A DNA stretch of 64,000 nucleotides from Paracoccaceae bacterium. GTDB lineage: Bacteria > Pseudomonadota > Alphaproteobacteria > Rhodobacterales > Rhodobacteraceae. The translations under genes were made by a program, and so were the position numbers. The stretch lies in contig CANJQT010000005.1 of assembly GCA_947476475.1 (NCBI GenBank), forward strand, positions 1 to 64,000. Direction: 5' to 3'. How positions within the stretch are numbered: the stretch's first letter is position 1; each line of letters begins with the position of its first letter. Below the pieces are notes generated by a model. The model saw only the letters and a program-made list of their open reading frames with translations, was not told where the DNA came from and ran no database searches. Below are positions 30,184 through 39,397 of the stretch, piece by piece.

Positions 30184-31859
30184 GCAATGAACGCCTGATT
30201 TATCTGCCGTTGGGCGGTGCTGGCGAGATTGGCATGAACTGCTACGTCTATGGCTATGGTGCGCCGGGAAAGGAACGGCTGATTGTTGTCGATCTGGGCG
30301 TGGCCTTCCCGGATATGGACAGCTCGCCCGGCGTCGATCTGATCATGGCGGATGTAGCCTGGCTGGAAGCGAACCAGAAGCGGATTGAAGCGATCTTCAT
30401 CACCCATGCGCACGAAGACCATGTGGGCGGGCTGGGCCATCTGTGGCCGCGACTGCGGGTACCGGTCTATGCGCGCAAATTCACAGCGGCGATTGCCGCG
30501 ATGAAGATGGAAGAGGCGGGGCAACCGTCGGATGTGATCCGCATCGTGGCGGCGCGCCCGGAGGTGGTTACCGCGGGGCCGTTCAAGGTGCAGTTCGTGC
30601 CGGTCAGCCATTCGATCCCGGAAAGTGCGGCGCTGATCATCGACACGCCTGCCGGTCGTCTGGTTCATTCGGGCGATTTCAAGCTGGACGGGAACCCGGT
30701 GGTGGGCGAGGCGTTCGACCCCGAGGAATGGCACAAGATTGCCCACGAAGCGGGCGGGGTTCAGGCGCTGACCTGCGATTCCACCAACGTTTTTTCGCTG
30801 CATCCGGGGCGGTCGGAATCAACATTGGCCCAGCCGCTTTCGGAACTGATCGGCAAGCAGGGCGGAATGGTGGTAGCGACCACTTTCGCCTCGAACGTGG
30901 CACGACTGAAGACCCTGGCCGAGGCAGGCCGCATGGCCGGGCGGTCGATCTGCCTTTTGGGGCGGGCGATGAACAAGATGGTTACGGCGGCCCAGCAAAC
31001 CGGGATCCTGACCGGTTTTCCGCAAATCCTTACGCCGGAAGAGGCAGAGGAGGTCGGGCGCGGTAATCTGATGCTGATCGTCACCGGCAGCCAGGGCGAA
31101 CGGCGCGCCGCGTCGGCGCAGTTGTCGCGCGGAAAATATCTGGGGCATGAGCTGAAGAAGGGCGATCTGTTTCTGTTTTCGTCGAAGACGATTCCCGGCA
31201 ACGAGAAGGGCGTGATCGGCATCATGAACGCCCTGTCGGAAAAGGGTGTCGACATTGTCGATGATCAGGGTGGGCTTTACCATGTGTCGGGCCACGCCAA
31301 TCGCCCGGATCTGGAAGCGGTGCATGAACTTCTGCGCCCGAAGATACTGATCCCGATGCATGGCGAACATCGCCATTTGCGCGAACATGCGGGGCTGGCG
31401 GCGGCCAAGGGGATTGCCTCGGCGGTGGTCACCAATGGGATGATGATGTCGCTGTCGGGCGATAGACCAGTGGTGGTCGAACAGATTGAGACGGGGCGGA
31501 CATATCTGGACGGGTCGGCGATGATCGGGGCGCTGGACGGGGTGGTACGCGACAGAATCCGCATGGCGCTGAACGGGCTGGTACTGGCAACGGTTATTGT
31601 AGACGAGGACAATCAGCCGCTTGGCGATGCCTGGGTTGAACTGATGGGCCTGCCCGACGCCGGACGAAGCAAGCGCATTCTGGCCGACGAAATGGAGCGG
31701 GAGCTGTCGGATTTCCTGGGCAAGGCGCCGGCCAAGCTGGTGTCGGACGATGCAAAGCTGGAAGAAGCAATCAAGCGCAGCGTGCGCAAGGTGGCGATGG
31801 AAGAGGTCGGCAAAAAGCCCGAGGTCATTGTGGTGATCAGCCGCCTTGTTGCCGAATGA
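30180..31859 (+). CDS. rnj: ribonuclease J
   Basis: A 559-residue metallo-beta-lactamase ribonuclease with 5' exonuclease and endonuclease activity, used in mRNA decay and rRNA maturation. THAHEDHVGG near residue 78 is the metal-binding HxHxDH motif; a further ligand histidine lies in VSHSIPESAAL and SGDFKLDG, and HGEHRHLREHAGLA is in the beta-CASP part. The C-terminal domain follows about residue 460. Last gene of the long plus-strand unit, followed by a strong terminator. Confidence 0.95.
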   Translation: MSNERLIYLPLGGAGEIGMNCYVYGYGAPGKERLIVVDLGVAFPDMDSSPGVDLIMADVAWLEANQKRIEAIFITHAHEDHVGGLGHLWPRLRVPVYARKFTAAIAAMKMEEAGQPSDVIRIVAARPEVVTAGPFKVQFVPVSHSIPESAALIIDTPAGRLVHSGDFKLDGNPVVGEAFDPEEWHKIAHEAGGVQALTCDSTNVFSLHPGRSESTLAQPLSELIGKQGGMVVATTFASNVARLKTLAEAGRMAGRSICLLGRAMNKMVTAAQQTGILTGFPQILTPEEAEEVGRGNLMLIVTGSQGERRAASAQLSRGKYLGHELKKGDLFLFSSKTIPGNEKGVIGIMNALSEKGVDIVDDQGGLYHVSGHANRPDLEAVHELLRPKILIPMHGEHRHLREHAGLAAAKGIASAVVTNGMMMSLSGDRPVVVEQIETGRTYLDGSAMIGALDGVVRDRIRMALNGLVLATVIVDEDNQPLGDAWVELMGLPDAGRSKRILADEMERELSDFLGKAPAKLVSDDAKLEEAIKRSVRKVAMEEVGKKPEVIVVISRLVAE

Positions 31860-31892
31860 CGCGGGCCTGATCTACCTTTTGACTGGCTAATG

Positions 31893-31929
31893 AAAAAGCC
31901 CCGGATGCTGATCCGGGGCTTTTTTTTTT
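31893..31929. terminator. strong bidirectional terminator between rnj and the DEAD-box helicase gene
   Basis: A 14-pair stem (31893-31906 with 31911-31924) around GCTG is followed by nine T on the plus strand and, on the minus strand, by five T. It ends both rnj and the convergent helicase gene. Confidence 0.9.
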
Positions 31930-31967
31930 GGGGCCTTCGGCGCGGGGGTTGCGCACCGCTTTTCCGC

Positions 31968-33611
31968 TTAGTCGTCGTGGGGTGTTTCAACCCGTGCAAG
32001 GCCGCGCATCAGGAAGTCAGGCACATGATCGCCCATGCCGACAACCGGGGTGTCCCGGTCATCGCGGCCATGACGGCGATGATCGCGACGCGGTTCGTTG
32101 CGATTCTCTGGACGGTCATCCCGACGTGGTTCGCGGGCTTCTTCCCGTCGTGGTTCGCGCGGTTCTTCCCGTCGTGGCTCGCGGTGGTCTTCCCGGCGGG
32201 TTTCCCGAACCTCTTCGGTACGCACTTCCGGCCGGTCTTCGCGGCGTTCGCGGCGCTGGGGACGCGGGGCAGGCGCTTCGACGGCAGGTTCGGCCACAAG
32301 GATCGGCGCGACGGTGGGCAGCGGTTCCATCGCCGCTTGCTGGCCGTGCGGCTTGATCACTCGTTCGCGCTTTTCGTCGCGCGGTTTGGCCTTGGCACCG
32401 CCGCGTCCGGGGCGTTCGTCGTCCTTGCGGGCCGGGCGTTGGGCGGCTTCTGAGAGTTCGAACCCCTCGGGGATTGCGCCCCGCGGGATCGGCCTTTTTA
32501 CCAAAGCTTCGATGGCGTCGAGGTATTTCTGGTCGGACGGCGTGCAGATGGAAATGGCAACACCCTTGCGCCCGGCGCGGCCGGTGCGGCCGATGCGGTG
32601 GACGTAATCTTCGGCGTGGCTTGGCAGGTCGAAGTTGAAGACGTGGCTGACTGCGGGGATATCAAGCCCGCGCGCGGCGACGTCCGAGGCGACGAGGAAG
32701 CGCAGGCTGCCGTCGCGGAAGCCGTCCAGCGTTTTCATCCGCTGGCTTTGTTCCAGATCGCCGTGGATCGGTGCCGCATCAAGCCCGTGGGCCTTCAGCG
32801 ACTTGGCCAGAATATCCACTTCGGTCTTGCGGTTGCAAAACAGGATGGCGTTGGTGCAGGCGTCGCCTTCGGCGGCGATGATCGCGCGCAGAAGTTCACG
32901 CTTTTGCTTGGCGGTCTGATCCTTGCGGGTGGGGGCCAGTTCGATCAGCCGCTGTTCGATGGTTTCCGAGGTGGTCGCCTGACGCGCCACTTCGATTTTG
33001 ACCGGGCTGTGCAGGAACGTCTTGGTGATCCGTTCGATTTCCGGCGCCATTGTGGCGCTGAAGAACAGGGTTTGCCGGGTGAAGGGGGTCAGCTGGAAGA
33101 TGCGTTCGATATCGGGAATGAAGCCCATATCGAGCATGCGGTCGGCTTCGTCGACCACCATGATCTGCACGCCGGTCAGCAACAGCTTGCCGCGTTCGAA
33201 ATGGTCAAGCAGGCGGCCGGGGGTGGCGATCAGCACATCTACGCCACGGTCGATCAGCTTGTCTTGTTCGCCGAACGAGACGCCGCCGATCAGCAGGGCC
33301 TTGGTCAGTTTGGTGTGCTTGGCGTAGGTGTCGAAATTTTCGGCTACTTGGGCGGCCAGTTCGCGGGTCGGCGCCAGAACCAGGCTGCGCGGCATCCGCG
33401 CCCGTGCGCGGCCACGCCCAAGGCGGGTGATCATCGGCAGAACGAAACTTGCGGTTTTGCCGGTGCCAGTCTGGGCGATGCCCAGAACATCCTTGCCTTC
33501 CAGCGCAGGGGGAATGGCGCCTTCCTGGATCGGGGTCGGGGTTTCATAACCCGCTTCGACAATGGCCTTGAGGACCAGCGGGTCCAGGTTGAGATCGGAA
33601 AATTTGGTCAT
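31968..33611 (-). CDS. rhlE: DEAD-box RNA helicase (RhlE type)
   Basis: An ATP-dependent RNA helicase of 547 residues. Motifs in order: Q motif (TPIQEGAIP), Walker A AQTGTGKT, PTRELAAQV, VDEADRML, the SAT motif in FFSATMAPEI and HRIGRTGRAGRKG. After about residue 385 comes a long, highly charged Arg/Glu tail built from repeats of about eight residues (REPRREE-like), expected to be disordered and RNA-binding. Similar proteins act in ribosome assembly and cold adaptation. The 233 bases upstream (33612-33844) contain no gene. Confidence 0.93.
   Translation of the reverse strand: MTKFSDLNLDPLVLKAIVEAGYETPTPIQEGAIPPALEGKDVLGIAQTGTGKTASFVLPMITRLGRGRARARMPRSLVLAPTRELAAQVAENFDTYAKHTKLTKALLIGGVSFGEQDKLIDRGVDVLIATPGRLLDHFERGKLLLTGVQIMVVDEADRMLDMGFIPDIERIFQLTPFTRQTLFFSATMAPEIERITKTFLHSPVKIEVARQATTSETIEQRLIELAPTRKDQTAKQKRELLRAIIAAEGDACTNAILFCNRKTEVDILAKSLKAHGLDAAPIHGDLEQSQRMKTLDGFRDGSLRFLVASDVAARGLDIPAVSHVFNFDLPSHAEDYVHRIGRTGRAGRKGVAISICTPSDQKYLDAIEALVKRPIPRGAIPEGFELSEAAQRPARKDDERPGRGGAKAKPRDEKRERVIKPHGQQAAMEPLPTVAPILVAEPAVEAPAPRPQRRERREDRPEVRTEEVRETRREDHREPRREEPREPRREEAREPRRDDRPENRNEPRRDHRRHGRDDRDTPVVGMGDHVPDFLMRGLARVETPHDD
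32122..32208 (-). repeat. tandem 24-bp repeat encoding the helicase tail
   Basis: About three to four imperfect copies of a 24-base unit (TTCTTCCCGTCGTGGTTCGC on the plus strand) encode repeated eight-residue REPRREEx blocks. In-frame length means copy number can vary without a frameshift. Confidence 0.7.
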
Positions 33612-33757
33612 ATGCGTCCATCAGTCTGCGGTATCGGACCGCAAGGGTGAAGGGACGCGAATGATCGGGCGCCCCAGAGCTTTTGCCCGCCGGATGCGGG
33701 GTGGGCCCGCCCTAACGGAAAAGGCCGCAAACGTCAATCTGAAGGGCGCGCAAATGC

Positions 33758-33793
33758 GAACGCCGCTCGCGGGGGCTGATGCGAGCGGCGTTC
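33758..33793 (-). terminator. perfect 13-bp hairpin after the CTERM gene
   Basis: Arms 33758-33770 and 33781-33793 pair perfectly around a ten-base loop, about 50 bases beyond the stop of the CTERM gene read on the minus strand. No T-run follows on that strand, so it may act as an mRNA 3' stabiliser or a weak terminator. Confidence 0.55.
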
Positions 33794-33844
33794 CTCTTTG
33801 ACCATGTCGCCGGTGCGGCAGCGCTATGGTTTGGGGTGTTTGGG

Positions 33845-34354
33845 TTACGTCCGGCGGCGGCGCAGGGCAGCAGCGGCACCCAGGGCCGACAGAAGCATGA
33901 AGCCAGCTGCCGGAAGCGGGACCGGGGCGGTATCAAGCCGGATCCCGGCAAGATGGTCTGCGCTGTCGGTGCCTGACCGGTTGGTGACCAGCATGCTGAC
34001 GGTGTAGGTGCCGGGTGTGAAGTGGCGAACCCACGAGGAATAATTGCTGTTGGTCAGAGCCGCCGAGTAGTTCTGGCCAATCGAAGTGGTGGTCTGCGTC
34101 GGGAGCGAGGAGGTGCCGAACGAGACGTTGTTGACGAAGACTTCAAACTGATCGCCGGCCTTGAACCCGTCGGCCAGGGAGAGCAAGCCACCACCGGTCA
34201 GGGTGAAGGTGAAGACCTTGTAAGCCATCGTGCCGACCGCGCCGAAGGCAAAACGGTTCCAGCCGCTGTCAATGCTTAGCGTAGCTGCCGAGGCCCCACC
34301 CGAGATCAGCAGCGTGGCTGCGACCGCGAGCGCCTTGAAAGACAGATGTTTCAT
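33845..34354 (-). CDS. VPLPA-CTERM sorting domain protein
   Basis: A 169-residue exported protein. It has a signal peptide (about residues 1-23, ending GGASA) and a C-terminal sorting signal: VPLPAAGFMLLSALGAAAAL followed by RRRRT, the VPLPA-CTERM form typical of Rhodobacteraceae. Such proteins are thought to be processed by an exosortase and placed at the cell surface or in exopolysaccharide. The middle is Ser/Thr/Gly-rich and of unknown function. The frame continues upstream, but the ATG at 34354 begins the signal peptide. No exosortase gene is in the window. Confidence 0.85.
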   Translation of the reverse strand: MKHLSFKALAVAATLLISGGASAATLSIDSGWNRFAFGAVGTMAYKVFTFTLTGGGLLSLADGFKAGDQFEVFVNNVSFGTSSLPTQTTTSIGQNYSAALTNSNYSSWVRHFTPGTYTVSMLVTNRSGTDSADHLAGIRLDTAPVPLPAAGFMLLSALGAAAALRRRRT

Positions 34355-34633
34355 GATAGTTTCCGATCCCACCAAATTCGGATCCTCTATGGCAATGAAA
34401 TCGGACAAAATTTTGACGGAATTCAACTGTTTCCGCCAGCATGGATAAATCGCATTTCTTGGCGGCACTGTCGCGGAAACCTGCGGAAAAGCCCTGTGAA
34501 CTGTGGCAAAGGCCCAGCGGTTTCAGGTTGGGGAAAGGTGGAATTGCGGTGCAAATGTGATTCGATTTTTCGAAGTGCCGCAATCTTGCCGCAATTCAGG
34601 TCCGCGCGGGCGGGTTGCCGCGCGGCCCTTTGG
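34355..34633. other. 279-bp AT-richer intergenic region with nested inverted repeats
   Basis: No gene seen. The half near prfC contains GAATTGCGG (34541-34549) and its complement CCGCAATTC (34589-34597), an additional CCGCAAT at 34578-34584 that can compete for pairing, and an inner hairpin TTCGATTTTTCGAA at 34561-34574. The half near the CTERM gene must hold its promoter, but no clear -35/-10 pair is visible. Confidence 0.5.
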
Positions 34634-36241
34634 TCACACCATCATCTCTTTCGTCGCCGTAAGCTTCAGTTCCGGGTGATCGCGCACGATGCGGTCAATG
34701 TCCCACTGCAGGCGGGTGAGGTAGACGATATCGCCGTCATGGTCGTGGGCGATATGGCCCTTGTTGGCGGCGACGAACTTGTCCAGATCCGGTTTCGGCC
34801 CCGAAACCCAGCGGGCCGAGGTGAATTGCGAGCCTTCAAAGCGCACTGGCAGGGAATATTCCTGTTCGATCCGGCTGGCCAGAACCTCGAATTGCAGGGC
34901 GCCGACGACGCCGACGATGAAGCCGGAGCCGATGGCGGGTTTGAAGACCTTGGCGGCACCTTCTTCGGCGAACTGCATCAGCGCCTTTTCAAGGTGCTTG
35001 GCCTTCATCGGGTCGCCCGCGCGCACGGTTTGCAGAAGCTCGGGCGCGAAGGACGGGATGCCGGTGAAACGCAGGGATTCGCCTTCGGTCAGCGCATCGC
35101 CGATCCTGAGTTGCCCGTGGTTCGGAATGCCGATGATGTCGCCTGCCCACGCCTCTTCGGCCAGTTCGCGGTCGGCGGCCAGGAACATCACCGGGTTTGC
35201 GATTGCCATCTGCTTTTTCGAGCGGACATGCAGAAGTTTCATGCCGCGTTCAAAATGGCCCGAGGCGAGGCGGACAAAGGCCACGCGGTCGCGGTGTTTG
35301 GGGTCCATGTTGGCCTGAACCTTGAAGACAAAGCCCGCGACCTTGTCCTCTTGCGGGGCGATGGTGCGTTCGGCGGCCTTTTGCGGCTGGGGTTCGGGGC
35401 CGTATTCGCCGATTCCGGACATCAGTTCCTTGACGCCGAAGGAATTGATCGCTGACCCGAACCAGATTGGCGTCATGTGACCTTCAAGGAAGGACTGGCG
35501 ATTGAAGGCGGGGAGCAGTTCGCGTGCCATTTCCAGATCGTCGCGCAGTTTGGCCAGCAGGTCTGCGGGAACGTAGTCGGCCAGTCTGGGGTCATTCAGC
35601 CCGTCGATCTTGATGCTTTCGGCCACGCGGTTGCGGTCGGCGCGGTCCATCAGTTCCAGCCGGTCGTGCAGCATGTCGTAACAGCCGATGAAATCGCGGC
35701 CGACCCCGATGGGCCAGGATGCAGGGCTGACATCGATGGCCAGATTTTCCTGAATTTCGTCGATGATTTCGAAGGTGTCGCGGCTTTCGCGGTCCATCTT
35801 GTTACAGAAGGTCAGGATCGGCAGATCGCGCAGGCGGCAGACCTCGAACAATTTGCGGGTCTGGCTTTCCACGCCTTTCGCGCCGTCGATCACCATGATC
35901 GCGGCATCCACGGCGGTCAGCGTTCGGTAAGTGTCTTCGGAAAAATCCGAGTGACCGGGGGTGTCGACCAGATTGAAGCGGAAAGGGCCGAAGTCGAAGG
36001 ACATGGCCGAGGCGGAAACCGAAATGCCGCGTTCCTGTTCCATCTTCATGAAGTCGGACCGTGTGCGGCGGGCTTCACCTTTGGCGCGCACCTGTCCGGC
36101 CATCTGGATGGCGCCGCCGAACAGCAGGAACTTTTCGGTCAGGGTCGTCTTGCCGGCATCCGGGTGCGAAATGATCGCGAAGGTGCGTCTGCGGGCAATT
36201 TCCGGCGGCAGGGTGGGGCGGTTTGTCATCTGATCCATCAT
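34634..36241 (-). CDS. prfC: peptide chain release factor 3
   Basis: A GTPase that removes RF1 or RF2 from the ribosome after termination. 535 residues. G1 is SHPDAGKTTL near residue 25, G3 DTPGHSDF near 95 and G4 NKMDRE near 150; the EF-G-like domains follow. The open frame starts at 36337, but the cluster MMDQMTNRPTLP marks the family N-terminus, and the first of these ATGs (36241) is taken; 36238 or 36229 are possible. The ribosome binding site is weak for all. Confidence 0.93.
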   Translation of the reverse strand: MMDQMTNRPTLPPEIARRRTFAIISHPDAGKTTLTEKFLLFGGAIQMAGQVRAKGEARRTRSDFMKMEQERGISVSASAMSFDFGPFRFNLVDTPGHSDFSEDTYRTLTAVDAAIMVIDGAKGVESQTRKLFEVCRLRDLPILTFCNKMDRESRDTFEIIDEIQENLAIDVSPASWPIGVGRDFIGCYDMLHDRLELMDRADRNRVAESIKIDGLNDPRLADYVPADLLAKLRDDLEMARELLPAFNRQSFLEGHMTPIWFGSAINSFGVKELMSGIGEYGPEPQPQKAAERTIAPQEDKVAGFVFKVQANMDPKHRDRVAFVRLASGHFERGMKLLHVRSKKQMAIANPVMFLAADRELAEEAWAGDIIGIPNHGQLRIGDALTEGESLRFTGIPSFAPELLQTVRAGDPMKAKHLEKALMQFAEEGAAKVFKPAIGSGFIVGVVGALQFEVLASRIEQEYSLPVRFEGSQFTSARWVSGPKPDLDKFVAANKGHIAHDHDGDIVYLTRLQWDIDRIVRDHPELKLTATKEMMV

Positions 36242-36299
36242 GGGGGCGGGGTTTAGCCGAAGGTCGGGTGCGGCGCAATTGCGCCATGAACGCCAAGGG

Positions 36300-37301
36300 C
36301 TACTGCTGTCCGAGCAAATTGGCGCGACCGCCGGCATCGAGAACGGCGCGGGTCGCTTCGGTTCCGTAGTGCTGGCTTTGCTTCAGGCCGGGGAACCGTT
36401 CTGTCAGTTCGGCCGCCAATGTTTCGGGCAGCATGCGGACCGTGGTTTCATTGACCATCAGGCTTTCGGCCGGAATGCCTTCGGCAAAAATGATCTCGTG
36501 CCGGTCGAAGACAAGGCTGTAATAGTCTATGTAGCCGCCTTCGCGGCGCCAGACACGGTCGTCGTCAACCAGATGCTTGGCCTGCACCAGCACTTCGGCG
36601 TCATTGCCAAGGCGGTGCGGGCCACGCTGATAGATGAAGATGCGGTGATGCGGGCTGACCACGAGATCGCCCGTATTGCCAAGCGCACCCGCGGAAATGA
36701 CCACGGGCGCGAAGGATCCCGTGGCGCGCAAGGTTGCCTTTCCGATCCAGCGAACCGGCTGAGGGCCGTTGTTGCGCGTCAGGATCAGGTCGCCGGGGCG
36801 CAGGCTTTCGATCACGTCGGGGCGCCCGCCCGGACGGGTGATCATCGTGCCGGCCGCGAATGACACGCAGATCACATCCGACAGGCGCAGATTGGTGAAA
36901 TCCGTGCCGACATCGACAAGCGTATATTCAGTGCGCGGCACCATCGGGGAAAGCGGCAGCGCCAGGGTCGTCTCTGACGCAAGGTGACGCAGGGTGACAA
37001 TGGCGAGTCGTTCGCCGTCGGGGCCAAGCAGTGTCAGCAGGGCCAGCGGCTGGATCGGGTCACCGGCTGCACCAACCTCTGTTCCAGATCCCAAAAACTG
37101 CGGGCCGGCGCTTTTTGGGCCACGCGCCAGAACAAGACGTTTGGCGCGGGCTTCGGGCTTCAGGCGATAAATGTCGCCGGGCATGCAATCGCCGATTCCT
37201 CCGATCGGATCACCCAGATTGGCCCCGCCAGATACGCGTATTGCGCCGGCCGCATAGGCGGATACGGCATGGCCGGGAAGGTTTTCTGTCGGGTGGTCCA
37301 T
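36300..37301 (-). CDS. Hint-domain protein with Ser in place of the catalytic Cys
   Basis: A 333-residue protein with a hedgehog/intein (Hint) domain at about residues 145-300. The domain begins VSFAAGTMITRPGG, where Rhodobacteraceae Hint proteins usually read CFxxGTxI, so the usual nucleophilic Cys appears to be Ser; a Cys lies two residues earlier (ICVSF). SLRPGDLILTRNNGPQPVRWIG and VVSPHHRIFI, with the conserved His, match the family. Such proteins in this bacterial group are often secreted surface proteins of unknown function. No signal peptide is visible. Confidence 0.8.
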   Translation of the reverse strand: MDHPTENLPGHAVSAYAAGAIRVSGGANLGDPIGGIGDCMPGDIYRLKPEARAKRLVLARGPKSAGPQFLGSGTEVGAAGDPIQPLALLTLLGPDGERLAIVTLRHLASETTLALPLSPMVPRTEYTLVDVGTDFTNLRLSDVICVSFAAGTMITRPGGRPDVIESLRPGDLILTRNNGPQPVRWIGKATLRATGSFAPVVISAGALGNTGDLVVSPHHRIFIYQRGPHRLGNDAEVLVQAKHLVDDDRVWRREGGYIDYYSLVFDRHEIIFAEGIPAESLMVNETTVRMLPETLAAELTERFPGLKQSQHYGTEATRAVLDAGGRANLLGQQ

Positions 37302-37408
37302 CGGGTGATCCTAATGTGCGCGGGGGCAAAAGGGTCAAGCGGAAAATGGCGCGGGTCTGGTCAAATCCGGGGGTTCAGTTAGTCTGGCGACAGGAAAACG
37401 AGGTGATC

Positions 37409-38188
37409 ATGGATTTGGGTATTCGCGGACGGCGGGCTTTGGTGACGGCGGCGTCGAAAGGGTTGGGGCGAGGTTGTGCGGCGGCCTTGGCCGAGGCGGG
37501 GGTGGATCTGGTAATCAATGCCCGCGGCGCAGAGGCACTGGCCGCGACGGCCGCGGATTTGCGCGCGCGTTACAGTGTCGCCGTGACGGCGGTGGCGGGT
37601 GATATCACCGACGCGGGCGCGCGCTCAGAAGTGCTGGCGGCGGCGGGGCCTGCGGATATTCTGGTCACGAACGCCGGGGGGCCGCCGCCCGGACTTTGGT
37701 CGGACTGGACGCGCGACGATTTCATCCGGGCGTTGGATGGCAATATGCTGACGCCGATCGCGCTGATGCAGGCGATGTTGCCGGGGATGATCGCGCGAGG
37801 GTGGGGGAGGGTGGTCAATATCACATCGCAGTCGGTCAAGGCGCCGATCCCGCAACTGGGTCTGTCGAACGCGGCCCGCGCCGGGCTGACCGGCTTTGTC
37901 GGCGGTACCGCGCGGCAGGTGGCCCCGCATGGGGTGACGATCAACAACCTGCTGCCGGGGATTCACGCCACGGACCGGGCGGTGTCGCTGGATGGTCCGG
38001 TGGCAAAGGCACAGGGCATCACGCTTGAGCAGGCGGCAGCCCAGCGGGCGGCAGGCATACCTGCGCGCCGCTATGGCACGGTCGAAGAGTTTGGCGCTAT
38101 GTGTGCGTTCTTGTGTTCGCGGCACGCGGGTTACATCGTCGGCCAGAATATCCTGCTCGATGGTGGGGCGATGAATTCGACTCTTTGA
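37409..38188 (+). CDS. SDR-family protein with altered active site
   Basis: A 259-residue Rossmann-fold short-chain dehydrogenase/reductase. The nucleotide motif reads VTAASKGLGRG, with Ala-Ser instead of the usual Gly at the first positions, TNAGGPPPG is the NNAG-type motif, and the catalytic Ser is probably in NITSQSVK. Where YxxxK is expected the sequence reads PQLGLSNAARAG, lacking both Tyr and Lys. This resembles a known beta-ketoacyl-ACP-reductase-like subgroup without the usual tetrad. The upstream frame is open, but GAGG before the ATG at 37409 and the family start decide. Activity and substrate are unknown. Confidence 0.85.
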   Translation: MDLGIRGRRALVTAASKGLGRGCAAALAEAGVDLVINARGAEALAATAADLRARYSVAVTAVAGDITDAGARSEVLAAAGPADILVTNAGGPPPGLWSDWTRDDFIRALDGNMLTPIALMQAMLPGMIARGWGRVVNITSQSVKAPIPQLGLSNAARAGLTGFVGGTARQVAPHGVTINNLLPGIHATDRAVSLDGPVAKAQGITLEQAAAQRAAGIPARRYGTVEEFGAMCAFLCSRHAGYIVGQNILLDGGAMNSTL

Positions 38189-38284
38189 CGCTGGGGCGGG
38201 CGGCATGCTTGCGGCAGGGCGCCTGCCCTGCTATCGCAGGCACCAAAGCCCGAGTGTTTTCATCGGGCAAGGGGTGAGAGGCGC

Positions 38285-39367
38285 GTGAGCGAAGCAATTC
38301 CACGGCTTGAGGTGCAGAATCTGACGCGCGCGTTTGACGGGCTGCGGGTGGTGGATGACGTGTCCTTCACGATTCCGGCGGGGCAGGTGACCTGCCTTCT
38401 GGGTCCGTCGGGCTGCGGCAAGTCAACGACGCTGCGGATGATCGCTGGCGTAGACATGCAGGACAGCGGGCGGATTCTGGTTGATGGAAAGCTGATCTGC
38501 GACACGGTGTTCCGCATCCCGCCCGAGCGCCGGGCGATTGGGCTGATGTTTCAGGATTTCGCGCTGTTTCCGCATCTTTCGGTCGCCGAGAATGTGGCAT
38601 TCGGACTGCAGCGCCGGGCGCCTGACCGGGCCGCACGGGTCGCAGACCTGCTGGGGCGGGTCAAGCTTTCGGGCTTTGGCGGGAAATATCCGCATGAGCT
38701 TTCCGGGGGGGAACAGCAAAGGGTAGCGCTTGCGCGCGCCTTGGCCCCGCGTCCGCAGATCCTGTTGATGGACGAGCCGTTTTCCGGTCTGGACGAGCGG
38801 CTGCGCGACGGGATCCGCGACGACACGCTGGCGCTATTGAAGGAGGAGGGGACGGCGGTTCTTCTGGTCACCCACGAGCCGCACGAAGCGATGCGGATGG
38901 CAGACGAGATATTGCTGATGCGCGGCGGAAAGATCGTGCAGCGCGGCGCGCCTTATAACCTTTACAATGCGCCGGTGGACCGGGCGGCGGCGGCGTTTTT
39001 CAGCGATGTGAATGTGCTGAACGGCACGGTGCAAGGTGCGCTGACCCATACGCCTTTCGGCGAATTTCTTGCCCCCGGCCTGCCGGACGGCACCCAGGTG
39101 GATATCATCATCCGCCCGCAGCACCTGAAGATAGATTTCGACCGCGCCGGGCGAGGCCCTGCACCGACCCCGCAGGACGGCACCGCTGCGCGTGCGGTGG
39201 TTGAAAGGGCGCGATTCCTGGGGCGCGAAAGCCTGGTCGAATTCCGGCTGGAGGAGGGTGGGGCAAGCCTGACGGCCACGGTTCCCGCGGTCTTTCTGCC
39301 CAAGGCCGGCACGCCCATGTGGCTGATGCTGCGCCGGGACCGCTGTTTCGTCTTTCCCAGCGCCTGA
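38285..39367 (+). CDS. ABC transporter ATP-binding protein (FbpC/PotA type)
   Basis: A 360-residue importer ATPase. Walker A LLGPSGCGKST near residue 40, signature ELSGGEQQRVALARAL near 140, Walker B ILLMDEPFSGLD near 165 and the switch His in LVTHEPHEA; a TOBE domain fills about residues 240-360. The form is that of iron(III), thiamine or polyamine importers. No permease or binding protein lies nearby, so the partners must be elsewhere. Starts at GTG, with GAGAGG upstream. The 96-base gap before it holds a small GC-rich hairpin. Confidence 0.9.
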   Translation: MSEAIPRLEVQNLTRAFDGLRVVDDVSFTIPAGQVTCLLGPSGCGKSTTLRMIAGVDMQDSGRILVDGKLICDTVFRIPPERRAIGLMFQDFALFPHLSVAENVAFGLQRRAPDRAARVADLLGRVKLSGFGGKYPHELSGGEQQRVALARALAPRPQILLMDEPFSGLDERLRDGIRDDTLALLKEEGTAVLLVTHEPHEAMRMADEILLMRGGKIVQRGAPYNLYNAPVDRAAAAFFSDVNVLNGTVQGALTHTPFGEFLAPGLPDGTQVDIIIRPQHLKIDFDRAGRGPAPTPQDGTAARAVVERARFLGRESLVEFRLEEGGASLTATVPAVFLPKAGTPMWLMLRRDRCFVFPSA

Positions 39368-39397
39368 GCCACGCTTTTCATCTGCGGCGCGAGGCCG

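Noticed and set aside
32122-32208. CRISPR-like array from regularly spaced repeats
   Set aside because: The repeats are contiguous, without spacers, and lie in frame in the helicase tail.
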